10,659 bases of DNA from assembly GCA_945901965.1 (NCBI GenBank), contig CAMDMN010000052.1, forward strand, positions 1 through 10,659. Reading direction: 5' to 3'. Below the pieces are notes generated by a model. The model was not told where the DNA came from, searched no databases, and worked only from the letters and a program-made list of their open reading frames with translations. Within the stretch, counting starts at the first letter, position 1. Every line of letters begins with the position of its first letter. The position numbers and the translations under genes are program-made. Shown piece after piece: positions 1 to 9,900 of this stretch. This DNA comes from Legionella genomosp. 1. GTDB taxonomy: Bacteria; Pseudomonadota; Gammaproteobacteria; Legionellales; Legionellaceae.

Positions 1-79
1 GTAGGGTGGGCAAAGCGATAGCGTGCCCACCAACAGCGCTCCGAATATGGTGGGCACGCTATCGCTTTGCCCACCCTAC
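1..79. repeat. REP-like perfect 32-bp inverted repeat
   Basis: Arms at 1-32 and 48-79 are exact reverse complements and are separated by a 15-nt loop (33-47). The core is of the GGTGGGCACGCTATCGC type. I recognise similar GTAGGGTGGGCA...TGCCCACC palindromes as dispersed REP/MITE-like elements in many bacteria, some of them linked to RAYT (REP-associated tyrosine) transposases; this is recall, not a search. The right arm is followed by ACTTTTTTT (80-88), so the transcript could also act as a Rho-independent terminator for a gene left of the window. The GC-rich arms contrast with the AT-rich surroundings, as expected for an inserted element. No transposase is present here. The element may extend left beyond position 1. 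Confidence 0.85.
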
Positions 80-209
80 ACTTTTTTTCTATATGATAGT
101 TTCACCTAATCTAGTTAATTCAATGATATAAATTCAGATCTGTGTTAAAATGTTTACAATTTGTACGCAGGTTAGTTTTGGTGTGACTGAAATCTAGGCT
201 GCTCATCTC

Positions 210-231
210 TCAATCAGGAACTCCTGATTGA
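210..231 (+). promoter_or_regulatory. Palindromic hairpin in the rhlE leader
   Basis: TCAATCAGGA (210-219) and TCCTGATTGA (222-231) are perfect 10-bp reverse complements separated by 2 nt. The element sits 25 nt before the rhlE ATG and 12 nt before its ribosome-binding site. No T-run follows, so it is not a Rho-independent terminator. As RNA it would form a stem of about 9 bp in the 5' leader. As DNA it could be an operator. Leaders of cold-induced DEAD-box helicase mRNAs are often structured, but nothing here proves thermoregulation. In 80-209 I see only weak -10 candidates (TATAAA at 127-132, TAAAAT at 146-151) without a good -35. Confidence 0.5.
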
Positions 232-256
232 ACTGTAACCTATGTGAGGATCATCA

Positions 257-1573
257 ATGACTTTTTCTACTCTCGGCTTGTCGCAGCCTATATTACGTGC
301 GGTCGAGGAGCAAGGCTATAACACGCCAACTCCTATTCAAATCCAAGCGATTCCTGTCATCTTAAAAGGCCAGGACTTGCTAGCTTCAGCGCAAACTGGT
401 ACCGGTAAAACGGCAGGATTTACTTTGCCACTGTTGCATCGTTTAGCTGAACAACCTCCTGCTAAATCTAATCATACCAAGATTTTAATTTTAGCCCCAA
501 CAAGAGAATTAGCAGCACAAATACATCAAAGCGTGGTGGAATATGGCCAGCACTTAAGCGTACGCTCAGCTGTTGTTTTTGGTGGAGTGAAAATTAATCC
601 GCAAATGATTAAGTTACGAGCGGGTGTGGAAATATTGGTTGCGACTCCAGGGCGTCTTTTGGATTTATTCTCGCAACGGGCTATTCGCTTTGATGAGTTG
701 CATACTCTTGTGTTAGATGAAGCTGATCGAATGTTAGATATGGGGTTTATTCATGATATTAAAAAAATCATGTCGTTATTGCCTCGTAATCGCCAAACAT
801 TGTTATTTTCTGCAACATTTTCTACAGAAATTTGTCGATTGGCAAAAGAATTCTTAAAAAATCCAGTAGAGATTAGTGTAGCTCCTCGTAATATAACTGC
901 AGTTTTAGTTAAACAAGCAATACATCCTGTTGATAAAGGTCGAAAAGCTGAATTATTGAGCCATTTGATTCGTTCTGAATCTTGGGGTCAGGCCTTGATT
1001 TTTTCGCGAACGAAGCATGGCGCAAATAAATTAGTTAAACTTTTAGCTTTAGATGGTATTGATGCGCTGGCAATCCATGGTAACAAAAGCCAAATGCAGC
1101 GCACCAAAGCTTTGGCTGAATTTAAGTCAGGTAAAGTTAGAATTCTTGTGGCTACTGATATTGCTGCGCGTGGGATAGATATTGATCAATTGCCTATCGT
1201 TGTGAATTTTGACTTACCTAATGTTGCTGAAGACTATGTGCATCGCATTGGACGTACAGGTAGAGCAGGATCTGTTGGGAAGGCGATTTCGCTCGTTAGT
1301 GCTGATGAAGTGACGTACTTACAAGATATTGAAAAACTGATTAAACAAAAGTTAGATCGGGTTGAAATTGATGACTTCTCTCCTACCCATAGTTTGCCGC
1401 AGTCTGGGACTAGGCCGACATCTTCACCATCTCATGCAAGGGCAAATAAGGGTTTTGCTGCAAAGCGAACTCATGGTGGCGGCAAACCTTCAAATCAAGG
1501 GCGAAGTCAGGCGGGTAGGGGTAGGGCGGAGCAATCACAAGGGCAAAAAAGACAGCATAATAAGAGTAGCTAA
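257..1573 (+). CDS. rhlE: DEAD-box ATP-dependent RNA helicase RhlE
   Basis: This 438-aa cytoplasmic ATP-dependent RNA helicase is expected to remodel structured RNA in ribosome maturation, RNA decay and cold adaptation. The full motif set is visible in order: Q motif with Gln28, Walker A AQTGTGKT (45-52), PTREL (81-85), TPGRL (130-134), DEAD (154-157), SAT (185-187), a second RecA domain with ARGID, and HRIGRTGR (329-336). The N-terminal sequence (FSTLGLS...LRAVEEQGY) closely follows enterobacterial RhlE. After about residue 375 comes a Gly/Arg/Ser/Gln/Lys-rich basic tail, typical of RhlE and likely to bind RNA non-specifically. The start is supported by GTGAGGA at 244-250, 6 nt before the ATG. 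The gene appears monocistronic, because a 249-bp gap and a palindrome follow it. SrmB or DbpA are less likely: DbpA's C-terminal RNA-binding domain is absent. Confidence 0.93.
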   Translation: MTFSTLGLSQPILRAVEEQGYNTPTPIQIQAIPVILKGQDLLASAQTGTGKTAGFTLPLLHRLAEQPPAKSNHTKILILAPTRELAAQIHQSVVEYGQHLSVRSAVVFGGVKINPQMIKLRAGVEILVATPGRLLDLFSQRAIRFDELHTLVLDEADRMLDMGFIHDIKKIMSLLPRNRQTLLFSATFSTEICRLAKEFLKNPVEISVAPRNITAVLVKQAIHPVDKGRKAELLSHLIRSESWGQALIFSRTKHGANKLVKLLALDGIDALAIHGNKSQMQRTKALAEFKSGKVRILVATDIAARGIDIDQLPIVVNFDLPNVAEDYVHRIGRTGRAGSVGKAISLVSADEVTYLQDIEKLIKQKLDRVEIDDFSPTHSLPQSGTRPTSSPSHARANKGFAAKRTHGGGKPSNQGRSQAGRGRAEQSQGQKRQHNKSS

Positions 1574-1630
1574 AAGAATAGGTCTTTGCGAGTAGCCCAT
1601 CACCTTGGCTGGGCAAGCATCGGAAAAGAC

Positions 1631-1665
1631 GCACGTCATCCCTCGTTGCACTCGGGATGACGTGC
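1631..1665. repeat. 12-bp arm palindrome (GCACGTCATCCC type) with a partial third copy
   Basis: GCACGTCATCCC (1631-1642) and GGGATGACGTGC (1654-1665) are exact reverse complements around an 11-nt loop. A further partial copy, GGATGACGTG (1679-1688), follows in direct orientation. Short CGTCATCCC...GGGATGACG palindromes are common dispersed intergenic repeats in many bacteria. There is no T-run after the stem, so it is not a classic terminator, though it could stabilise the 3' end of the rhlE transcript. Confidence 0.7.
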
Positions 1666-1745
1666 CTTTAGGGATCATGGATGACGTGTCTCTAAAGATA
1701 ACGGAAGTAGTGCCATATGACTTAACATTCTTTTATTTTTTAAAA

Positions 1746-1785
1746 AATGTTATAATGTATCATTTTAATGTTATAATGTATCACT
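1746..1785 (+). promoter_or_regulatory. Tandem 21-bp-spaced Zur-like boxes overlapping extended -10 promoters
   Basis: The 17-bp unit AATGTTATAATGTATCA occurs at 1746-1762 and again at 1767-1783, a 21-bp period or about two DNA turns. Each copy holds a perfect extended -10, TGTTATAAT (1748-1756 and 1769-1777), with no good -35, so either could start transcription of the ATPase gene 40-60 nt downstream. Each copy is also an imperfect palindrome. Over 15 positions it differs at two from the core of the known gammaproteobacterial Zur consensus (TGTTATANTATAACA). Zur represses zinc-acquisition genes when zinc is plentiful. The promoter role is likely; the Zur assignment is an inference from consensus similarity, and the AT-rich -10 contributes to the match. 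Confidence 0.6.
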
Positions 1786-1822
1786 TTTTAGATTTTGCCT
1801 GCTTGTTATCTGGAGGAACCCA

Positions 1823-4150
<2,328 letters not shown>

Positions 4151-4164
4151 GGCAAACGTTAATC

Positions 4165-4193
4165 TTTCAAACCTAATCCACTTCGTCTATTAT
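4165..4193 (+). promoter_or_regulatory. Weak candidate promoter before murJ
   Basis: TTTCAA (4165-4170) lies 17 bp before TATTAT (4188-4193), a weak sigma-70 arrangement in the 67-bp gap between the ATPase gene and murJ. There is no terminator in the gap, so read-through from the ATPase gene is equally possible. The murJ GTG start is supported by AGGGA at 4207-4211, 6 nt upstream. Confidence 0.3.
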
Positions 4194-4217
4194 ATGCTTC
4201 TGAATTAGGGAAAAACC

Positions 4218-5807
4218 GTGGCCAGTAATAATAAAAAATTAAACGTTAAAGCATCAGGGGTTATCGCTCTCGCGGTTATGTTTAGTCGAGTGCTTGGATT
4301 AATACGTGAAGTTTTATTCAATTCATTATTTGGTGCCTCGTCTATGGGAATTTTTCTCATTGCATTTCGTGCGCCGAATTTACTTAGAGACCTTTTTGCT
4401 GAGGGCGCACTTTCTATTTCTTTTATTACAGTATTTTCCAAAAAAATTGAAACTGAGGGTGACGATAGTGCTTGGCGATTAGCTGCAAAAATGCTGACGT
4501 TAACTACCGTTTTTATGTCTGTACTCACGCTTCTTGGAATTATTTTTTCCAAACAATTAATTGCTATTTTAGCGCCTGGTTTTTCAGCTGTTGATGCACA
4601 GGCAACTATTTTGCTTACTCAAATTATGTATCCATTTATTCTGTTGGTTTCACTTGCAGCCATTGTCATGGGGATGCTTAATTCTAAAAATGTATTTGCA
4701 ATGCCAGCTCTTGCTTCTAGTTTTTTTAACATAGGTTCAATTTTTGCAGGGGTGCTTTTTGGTTGGTTGATTGATCCATCTTTTGGTGGGCGAGCACTTA
4801 TTGGTTTGGCGATCGGTACCCTCATTGGTGGGTTATTACAGCTATTAATCCAGCTTCCTAGTCTACGCCATGTGGGATTTAGGTTTAAACCAGATTTCAA
4901 TTGGCGAGATCCAGGTATTCGTACCATTCTTATTTTAACAATGCCAGCTGTTATTGCAGCAAGTGCTGTCCAGATAAATGTACTGATTAATTCAGCGTTT
5001 GCATCTTATGTAGGTAAAGAAGCTGTGACTTGGCTAAATAGTGCTTTTAGACTTATGCAATTCCCAATCGGGGTCTTTGGTGTGGCAGTTGCCACGATAA
5101 CCTTACCAGTATTATCTCGTATTGCTGCGGTAAAAGATGACGTTCAATTTGGACTGACAATAGGGCGTGCAATGCGTCTTACGGTTTTTTTAACAATGCC
5201 ATCGGCTGTAGGTCTTTGGTTTTTTGCCGAGCCTATAATTAGCCTCATTTATGAGCATGGTAAATTTCACGCTGTAGATTCATCGCAAACTGCGTTGGCC
5301 CTGCAATTTTATGCGCTAGGTCTCATGGCTTATTCATGCATTAAAGTTCTTTCTCCTGGTTTTTATGCAATAGACAAGAAATGGACGCCGATGCTTGTTA
5401 GTTTTATCGCTATTACCATTAACGTGGTCTTAAATTATATTTTAATCTTTGTTAAGCATATGGGGCACAGTGGGCTTGCCTTGTCTACTACCGTATCAGC
5501 CACTGTCAATTTTCTAATGCTATATCTGCTCATGGGGAGGTTGCATAACTTACAAACCTTATATTTTTTAAGCACCATACTGCGTTGTGGAATAGCATCT
5601 ATTATATTGGGTATTGTTTGTTGGTTTACCTTAACACATTTTACTGATTATCTTCACAGTCCATCACTCGGGTTACGCGCTTTTTCACTATTGGTTGCAA
5701 TCGGTTTTGCATCTATGACTTATTTTATTGCTACTGTCTTAATGAGGATTGAGTCGGCGCGCGATATATTTAAAGCATTACGATTACGTGTTAAATCTGG
5801 GATGTAG
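4218..5807 (+). CDS. murJ: Lipid II flippase MurJ (MviN family), divergent
   Basis: This 529-aa polytopic inner-membrane protein of the MOP superfamily is predicted to flip undecaprenyl-linked lipid II to the periplasmic face for peptidoglycan synthesis. Hydrophobic segments run along the whole length, consistent with about 14 helices, and the size is near the usual 510-525 aa. Family signatures are FSRVLGLIRE (22-31), RAPNLLRDLFAEGALS (51-66) and FRLMQFPIGVFGVA (around 277-290). Residues equivalent to E. coli Ser17, Arg18, Arg24, Asn49, Arg52, Glu57 and Arg270 are present (Ser23, Arg24, Arg30, Asn54, Arg57, Glu62, Arg278). The stretch GASSMGIFLIAF is one residue shorter than E. coli GAGMATDAFFVAF and has no acidic residue at Asp39. 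Wording such as FRAPNLLRDLFAEGALS recalls, from memory, homologues outside Gammaproteobacteria, so transfer or paralogy is possible. The start is GTG with a good ribosome-binding site. The next gene begins 36-54 bp downstream. Confidence 0.92.
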   Translation: MASNNKKLNVKASGVIALAVMFSRVLGLIREVLFNSLFGASSMGIFLIAFRAPNLLRDLFAEGALSISFITVFSKKIETEGDDSAWRLAAKMLTLTTVFMSVLTLLGIIFSKQLIAILAPGFSAVDAQATILLTQIMYPFILLVSLAAIVMGMLNSKNVFAMPALASSFFNIGSIFAGVLFGWLIDPSFGGRALIGLAIGTLIGGLLQLLIQLPSLRHVGFRFKPDFNWRDPGIRTILILTMPAVIAASAVQINVLINSAFASYVGKEAVTWLNSAFRLMQFPIGVFGVAVATITLPVLSRIAAVKDDVQFGLTIGRAMRLTVFLTMPSAVGLWFFAEPIISLIYEHGKFHAVDSSQTALALQFYALGLMAYSCIKVLSPGFYAIDKKWTPMLVSFIAITINVVLNYILIFVKHMGHSGLALSTTVSATVNFLMLYLLMGRLHNLQTLYFLSTILRCGIASIILGIVCWFTLTHFTDYLHSPSLGLRAFSLLVAIGFASMTYFIATVLMRIESARDIFKALRLRVKSGM

Positions 5808-5843
5808 ACTCGAATCAAACAAGGTGCTATTGTATATTTTTTT

Positions 5844-6815
5844 ATGTTTTTGGAAGATAAAGTGCCCAAGGCAGGGAAGTCTAAATTAAGTCGATTGATA
5901 AAAATTCTTATTCAGTCGAATCCATTGATGAGTATGCATACAGAAGCAATAGAGATAGGAATAAGACAGCATCGAACTCCTTTAGCTATGGTTAATGCAC
6001 TTATATTATTCCAAGACTTAAACTTATTCTCTGGAGAATTAGCCCGGGATAATTTTAAAAAAGCTATTCGTTTTAAATGCCCAGAAGAGATGGCTGAAGC
6101 AACTAGAATATTTATGTCCACTATTTCTCATTTTGATGAAGATGAAAAAGATCTGGTGCTTCAGGACTATTTTAATCACATCATAAGACATGACAATACT
6201 TGGTTTACATCCAATACGGCAGATTGTTCTTTTCACCCGGCAGGATTTTTCATATGTCATGATAAAATTAGTGATTGGCTTAATATTGCCATGGCGTTTA
6301 ACGTATTGTATTACGAAACTGACTTATTAGAAGGGCCATATGAGCGTTTAAATTTTGATGCGCTATTAACTCCAGACATTCGCTATATCGCGACAGCTCT
6401 CTCTCATCTGCAACGCAATACTGAATTATTAACAGGTCCTTTTGCACAGTCTAATTTTGATTTGTTGGTCAATCATCGAGATCCAGAATCTCTTTATGAT
6501 GTTTTGCCATTATTACTTTGGTGGATGCCAATTGGCGGTGGAGGGGGCTTGCTAGATGGGGATTTGGCGCAAGCCAATTTTGAGGCCCTTCTTCTTAAAC
6601 CCGATCTAGATGTGGTTCTTCGCCGGCTATACAGGGTTTTTAATGCTGAGCTCGATTCAAAACAAGCACAGAGTGAATTTGACAATCTAATGCGTCAAAC
6701 TGCTGCTCCAAGAAGATACGCGCACACTAGTGGCGTTTTAGTAGTTGGTCTGTTTGGTGGAAAAGGTGCTGTACCAAAATCTTCTTTGGAAATGGCGAAG
6801 CCCCCAGGACCCTAA
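5844..6815 (+). CDS. Helical-repeat protein with LLxGxxAQxNFDxLV units, unknown function
   Basis: This soluble 323-aa protein has no signal peptide. About six degenerate units of 33-41 residues end in a shared motif: LFSGELARDNFKKAI (61-75), a weak one near 104-114, LLEGPYERLNFDALL (161-175), LLTGPFAQSNFDLLV (195-209), LLDGDLAQANFEALL (236-250) and LDSKQAQSEFDNLM (270-283). Between motifs lies a helix with pattern HxxPxxVxxALxxL, so an alpha-alpha solenoid is likely. I recall similar 'LLTGxxAQANFDALV' repeats in Legionellales proteins, where secreted-effector roles have been suspected. No catalytic motif is visible. A Gly-rich insert (231-235) interrupts the fifth unit, and the tail (284-323) is Gly/Pro-rich. 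The ATG at 5844 has no ribosome-binding site; GTG at 5862 has GGAAG 5 nt upstream and would give 317 aa. It lies directly after murJ and may share its transcript. Confidence 0.8.
   Translation: MFLEDKVPKAGKSKLSRLIKILIQSNPLMSMHTEAIEIGIRQHRTPLAMVNALILFQDLNLFSGELARDNFKKAIRFKCPEEMAEATRIFMSTISHFDEDEKDLVLQDYFNHIIRHDNTWFTSNTADCSFHPAGFFICHDKISDWLNIAMAFNVLYYETDLLEGPYERLNFDALLTPDIRYIATALSHLQRNTELLTGPFAQSNFDLLVNHRDPESLYDVLPLLLWWMPIGGGGGLLDGDLAQANFEALLLKPDLDVVLRRLYRVFNAELDSKQAQSEFDNLMRQTAAPRRYAHTSGVLVVGLFGGKGAVPKSSLEMAKPPGP
5852..5864 (+). promoter_or_regulatory. Ribosome-binding site favouring a GTG start at 5862
   Basis: GGAAG (5852-5856) is 5 nt before an in-frame GTG (5862-5864). The upstream ATG at 5844 is preceded by a T-rich stretch without a Shine-Dalgarno sequence. 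The protein may therefore begin MPKAGKSKL, six residues later than the longest frame. Confidence 0.5.
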
Positions 6816-6894
6816 TAAACTAAAAAATTTTGTAAACTCTGATTTAATCAAGTTAAATTAGATTAATTAACCCCCTTGCTCTAAAAAAAAACAC

Positions 6895-6924
6895 TTCATT
6901 TATTTATTAATATTAAAGTATAAT
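6895..6924 (+). promoter_or_regulatory. Candidate promoter for the giant ORF, in a 182-bp AT-rich gap
   Basis: TATAAT at 6919-6924 is a perfect -10, with a weak -35 TTCATT (6895-6900) 18 bp upstream. Transcription would start near 6931 and give a leader of about 67 nt. The rest of the gap (6816-6997) is AT-rich. I see no GC-rich terminator stem after the repeat-protein gene, only weak AT palindromes, including TTAAC-TTTT-GTTAA at 6969-6982. AGGG at 6987-6990 lies 7 nt before the ATG at 6998. In such AT-rich DNA a TATAAT can arise by chance. Confidence 0.4.
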
Positions 6925-6997
6925 TAGCTCCTTATATTTTTGAACATTAACATAGTCTTCTTTAGGGCTTAACTTTTGTTAATGATAGGGTTAATAA

Positions 6998-9900
6998 ATG
7001 AGTTTATTTTTTAGATCAAAAAAATTTATTGTTGTCTTGCAAGGCTCAGTTTCTGATACTTTTTTAGCAGAAAGTGCATCGAGTCCAGACCCTACGAAAA
7101 GCATACGATTCGAGCAACTTGTTTTTGCTTTGTTGTCAGAGCCAGAATCAGGTGATAGCGAACTTTCTGAAATAAAGGAGGCCGCAAGATTACTGGAGGA
7201 ATTTGAAAAAGATTGGAATAAACCAGGCCGAACTGTTGATGAGGCTACAACACAAGTATTTTTTTTGTTGAAAGTATTAGGTGCTTTTCCAAAAATAAAA
7301 AAAATAATCAGTGATGACTGCCTTTCTGAGTTTTTTTTGGGGGCGGTAAATATAGAAAAATGTTTGGATTTTGAAAGAATAAATGAAGACCAAGATAATT
7401 TAATGGCCATGAGTTCACGTCTATCTTATGTGCAACTTGCCATATGTTTTTTTGAAATACAAATGTCTCCTTATTGGTCGTTGCCAACAGATGTTTTTTT
7501 TAGAAATATTTTTTATACTCCTCCTGAATGTACTTCTGCAACTCATGTTAATAAATTAAGTCGCTTGTTATTACTTAGCGAATGCGTTTTTAATATGGTT
7601 AAATCTAATAAAGAGGGACCTAAAGCTAATCCGGCTGCATATTTTTTGATGCAAGAGCATTTGAAGCGCATCAGATTTATTTTCGGGCTTATTCTATCTT
7701 ATTCAAGTTCGCTTGAAGATGAATTATCCTATATTGGAAGAAATGAGGAGTTTTTTTTAAAAACTGATGATACTGTATTATGTTCAGCTTATATCGTCTT
7801 TACTACCACACGAATTGAAGGTTTTAAAAAATCAATACATCCACGTCTTGTTCGATTTCCTGAAGTTTTAATATTGTTACAGCAAGCTTTTGGTGATGCT
7901 ATTGAAGTTAGAGAGGGTTTAGATTCGAGGGATCCGGTTAAGGTTAGATTTGCATCGTTAGCATCTGAATCGCATACAACCTCTTCGAAAGGAGTTTATC
8001 AATTAATCAAGGGCTTCGTAGATAAAGGTGATTTTAAGTCTATTTACGAGTTCCAAATCAAATTTCAACGTGCTAATGCCGTATTGAAGAAAGCTATAAT
8101 AGAAGAAGATGCATCTTTTGGCTCTTCTATATTAAATGATATGCTCGCTATTTTTGATAATAAAAAACTCGCTAAAGGGAAATCTCCTTTATCAACAGAT
8201 AATCTTAATAAAGCTGGATATATTGATAGAATAATATATCTTCTTTTTCCTAATATAGAAGAAAGAGTTAATTTTTTTACAAGATTACCTTTGCCTAAAA
8301 GCTTAAGCAATACTTCATTGGGTAATTTAATAACCTGTGAATTGATATTATTATCAGTTTTTAATGATACTAATTACTATAAAGATAGCTCTAGTTCGCT
8401 AAAAATTTTTAAGGCCAAAATAGAGGAAAATTTAATCTCGGTTTTAGAGCATCCTTTCGTATTTAGCAATAGCTTTCATGTGCTTTATTTTCTAGCCTAC
8501 AAAAACTCCAAATTTCATCCTGGATTGCAAAAATTACTAGATGATTTGAATTTTGTTCTTGAAGTGATACGAGAAGGCGGCGAAAAATTTAGCGATATTC
8601 GTAGTAAGTTGCTGGATAATGAGGACGAAGATTATCCTTTGGAGTCTACAAGGGTAATTCAACGTTTAATTGATAAAAAATTATGGGATGAAGACCAAGC
8701 AGAAGAGATAAGACTACTTGAAGAAAGTTTTAAAGAACCTGAACAATCGACTCCCCCGGCTAGCGCTAAAAAAAAGAAGAAAAAAGCCGCAGCTCCTGTT
8801 GCCAAAGAGGATGCCGAAAGTGTGGCTACCACGACTTACCATACCTTAGCACCCAAAGAGTCTCTTAAGAAAATCCCTCCAGCTGATGTTAAAAAAGTCG
8901 TTGCACCTATGCCAGCATTATTGCTTGCCAAGGCTTCGCCACCTGTTATTACCTCTTCGCTTCTTATAAAAGATGAAGCTGATTTAGCGATTCAGAGAGC
9001 CACAATATCAGAAATGACGATAGCGAAAATTGAGCGCTTTTCTGAGCTAAATCGACTGATTTTAGCGAATTTAGACGCTTTTAGAGACGAAATTCAATTG
9101 CATTTAAGTCAAATGACAGCCAGAGGATTTACTGAACAAAAAGAATTAATGGATTTAGATAATTGCCTAGAGGAGCGACAAAATATAATACGCGGCCTTC
9201 GTGGTTATTTTAAAAAGGCTAGAAGTAATTCTCATATTTCATTTAGTCTAAAACCATTAACTACAGAACCATTTTTATTGCTAGATGATCTTCTGCTTAA
9301 GGTTCGAAAGCATCAGGAGCCGCTTTCTTCTCTTATCGATGAACTTTTGTCAATTGAAGAAGATAAATCATCCACGCTATCAATACATCTTCCAGCATTG
9401 ATTGATGTGCTTCGCTCTACATCTATTCCTGTTATTTCATTAGGTCAAGTACGATCTTATCAATTTTTGTTACGATTTAGATCGATTATTAGCGATATCA
9501 AGGAAGAATTTACCCCGGTTTTGACTTGTATATTAAATAATGAAAGCTTTTATCCATTAGGGGAAGTGGCAATTGATGCCAAAAATTTTGGCCAACTCAT
9601 TTTGCAAGTACAAAATTGGAGTACAGATCCTTTTTACATGTATGAGCTTAAAGATACCCCACCATTTTTATTTCAAATTAAAAGAAATGCCCCAGATTCT
9701 GTAAATCCTGTTGCTGATTTAAGTGCTCATTTATCGCATCTGGTTATAAAATGGAATCATGAGATCAATAGATTTGCCATGGTCTTATCCAAGGTTATTC
9801 CTTTTGAGCGTGAGTCAACATTCATTACCGAAATGAAAATTTTCTGTGATAAATTATCTTATAGTTATTTTAAAGATAGAGATTACCCTTGTATGGCGCT

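Noticed and set aside
1362..1595. 77-aa + strand ORF overlapping the end of rhlE
   Set aside because: An alternative frame of the repetitive Gly/Arg-rich tail; no ribosome-binding site or homology.
1746..1785. CRISPR-like or iteron array
   Set aside because: Only two copies of the 17-mer with a 4-bp spacer, placed exactly at promoter distance; regulation is a better explanation.
4205..4552. 115-aa minus-strand ORF
   Set aside because: It is antisense to the start of murJ, which has clear family motifs.
6816..6890. Possible terminator after the repeat-protein gene
   Set aside because: Only 5-bp AT palindromes (TTTAA...TTAAA) and no GC stem with a T-run.
6991..7410. 139-aa minus-strand ORF
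   Set aside because: It lies opposite the long + strand reading frame starting at 6998; no start signal or recognisable protein.
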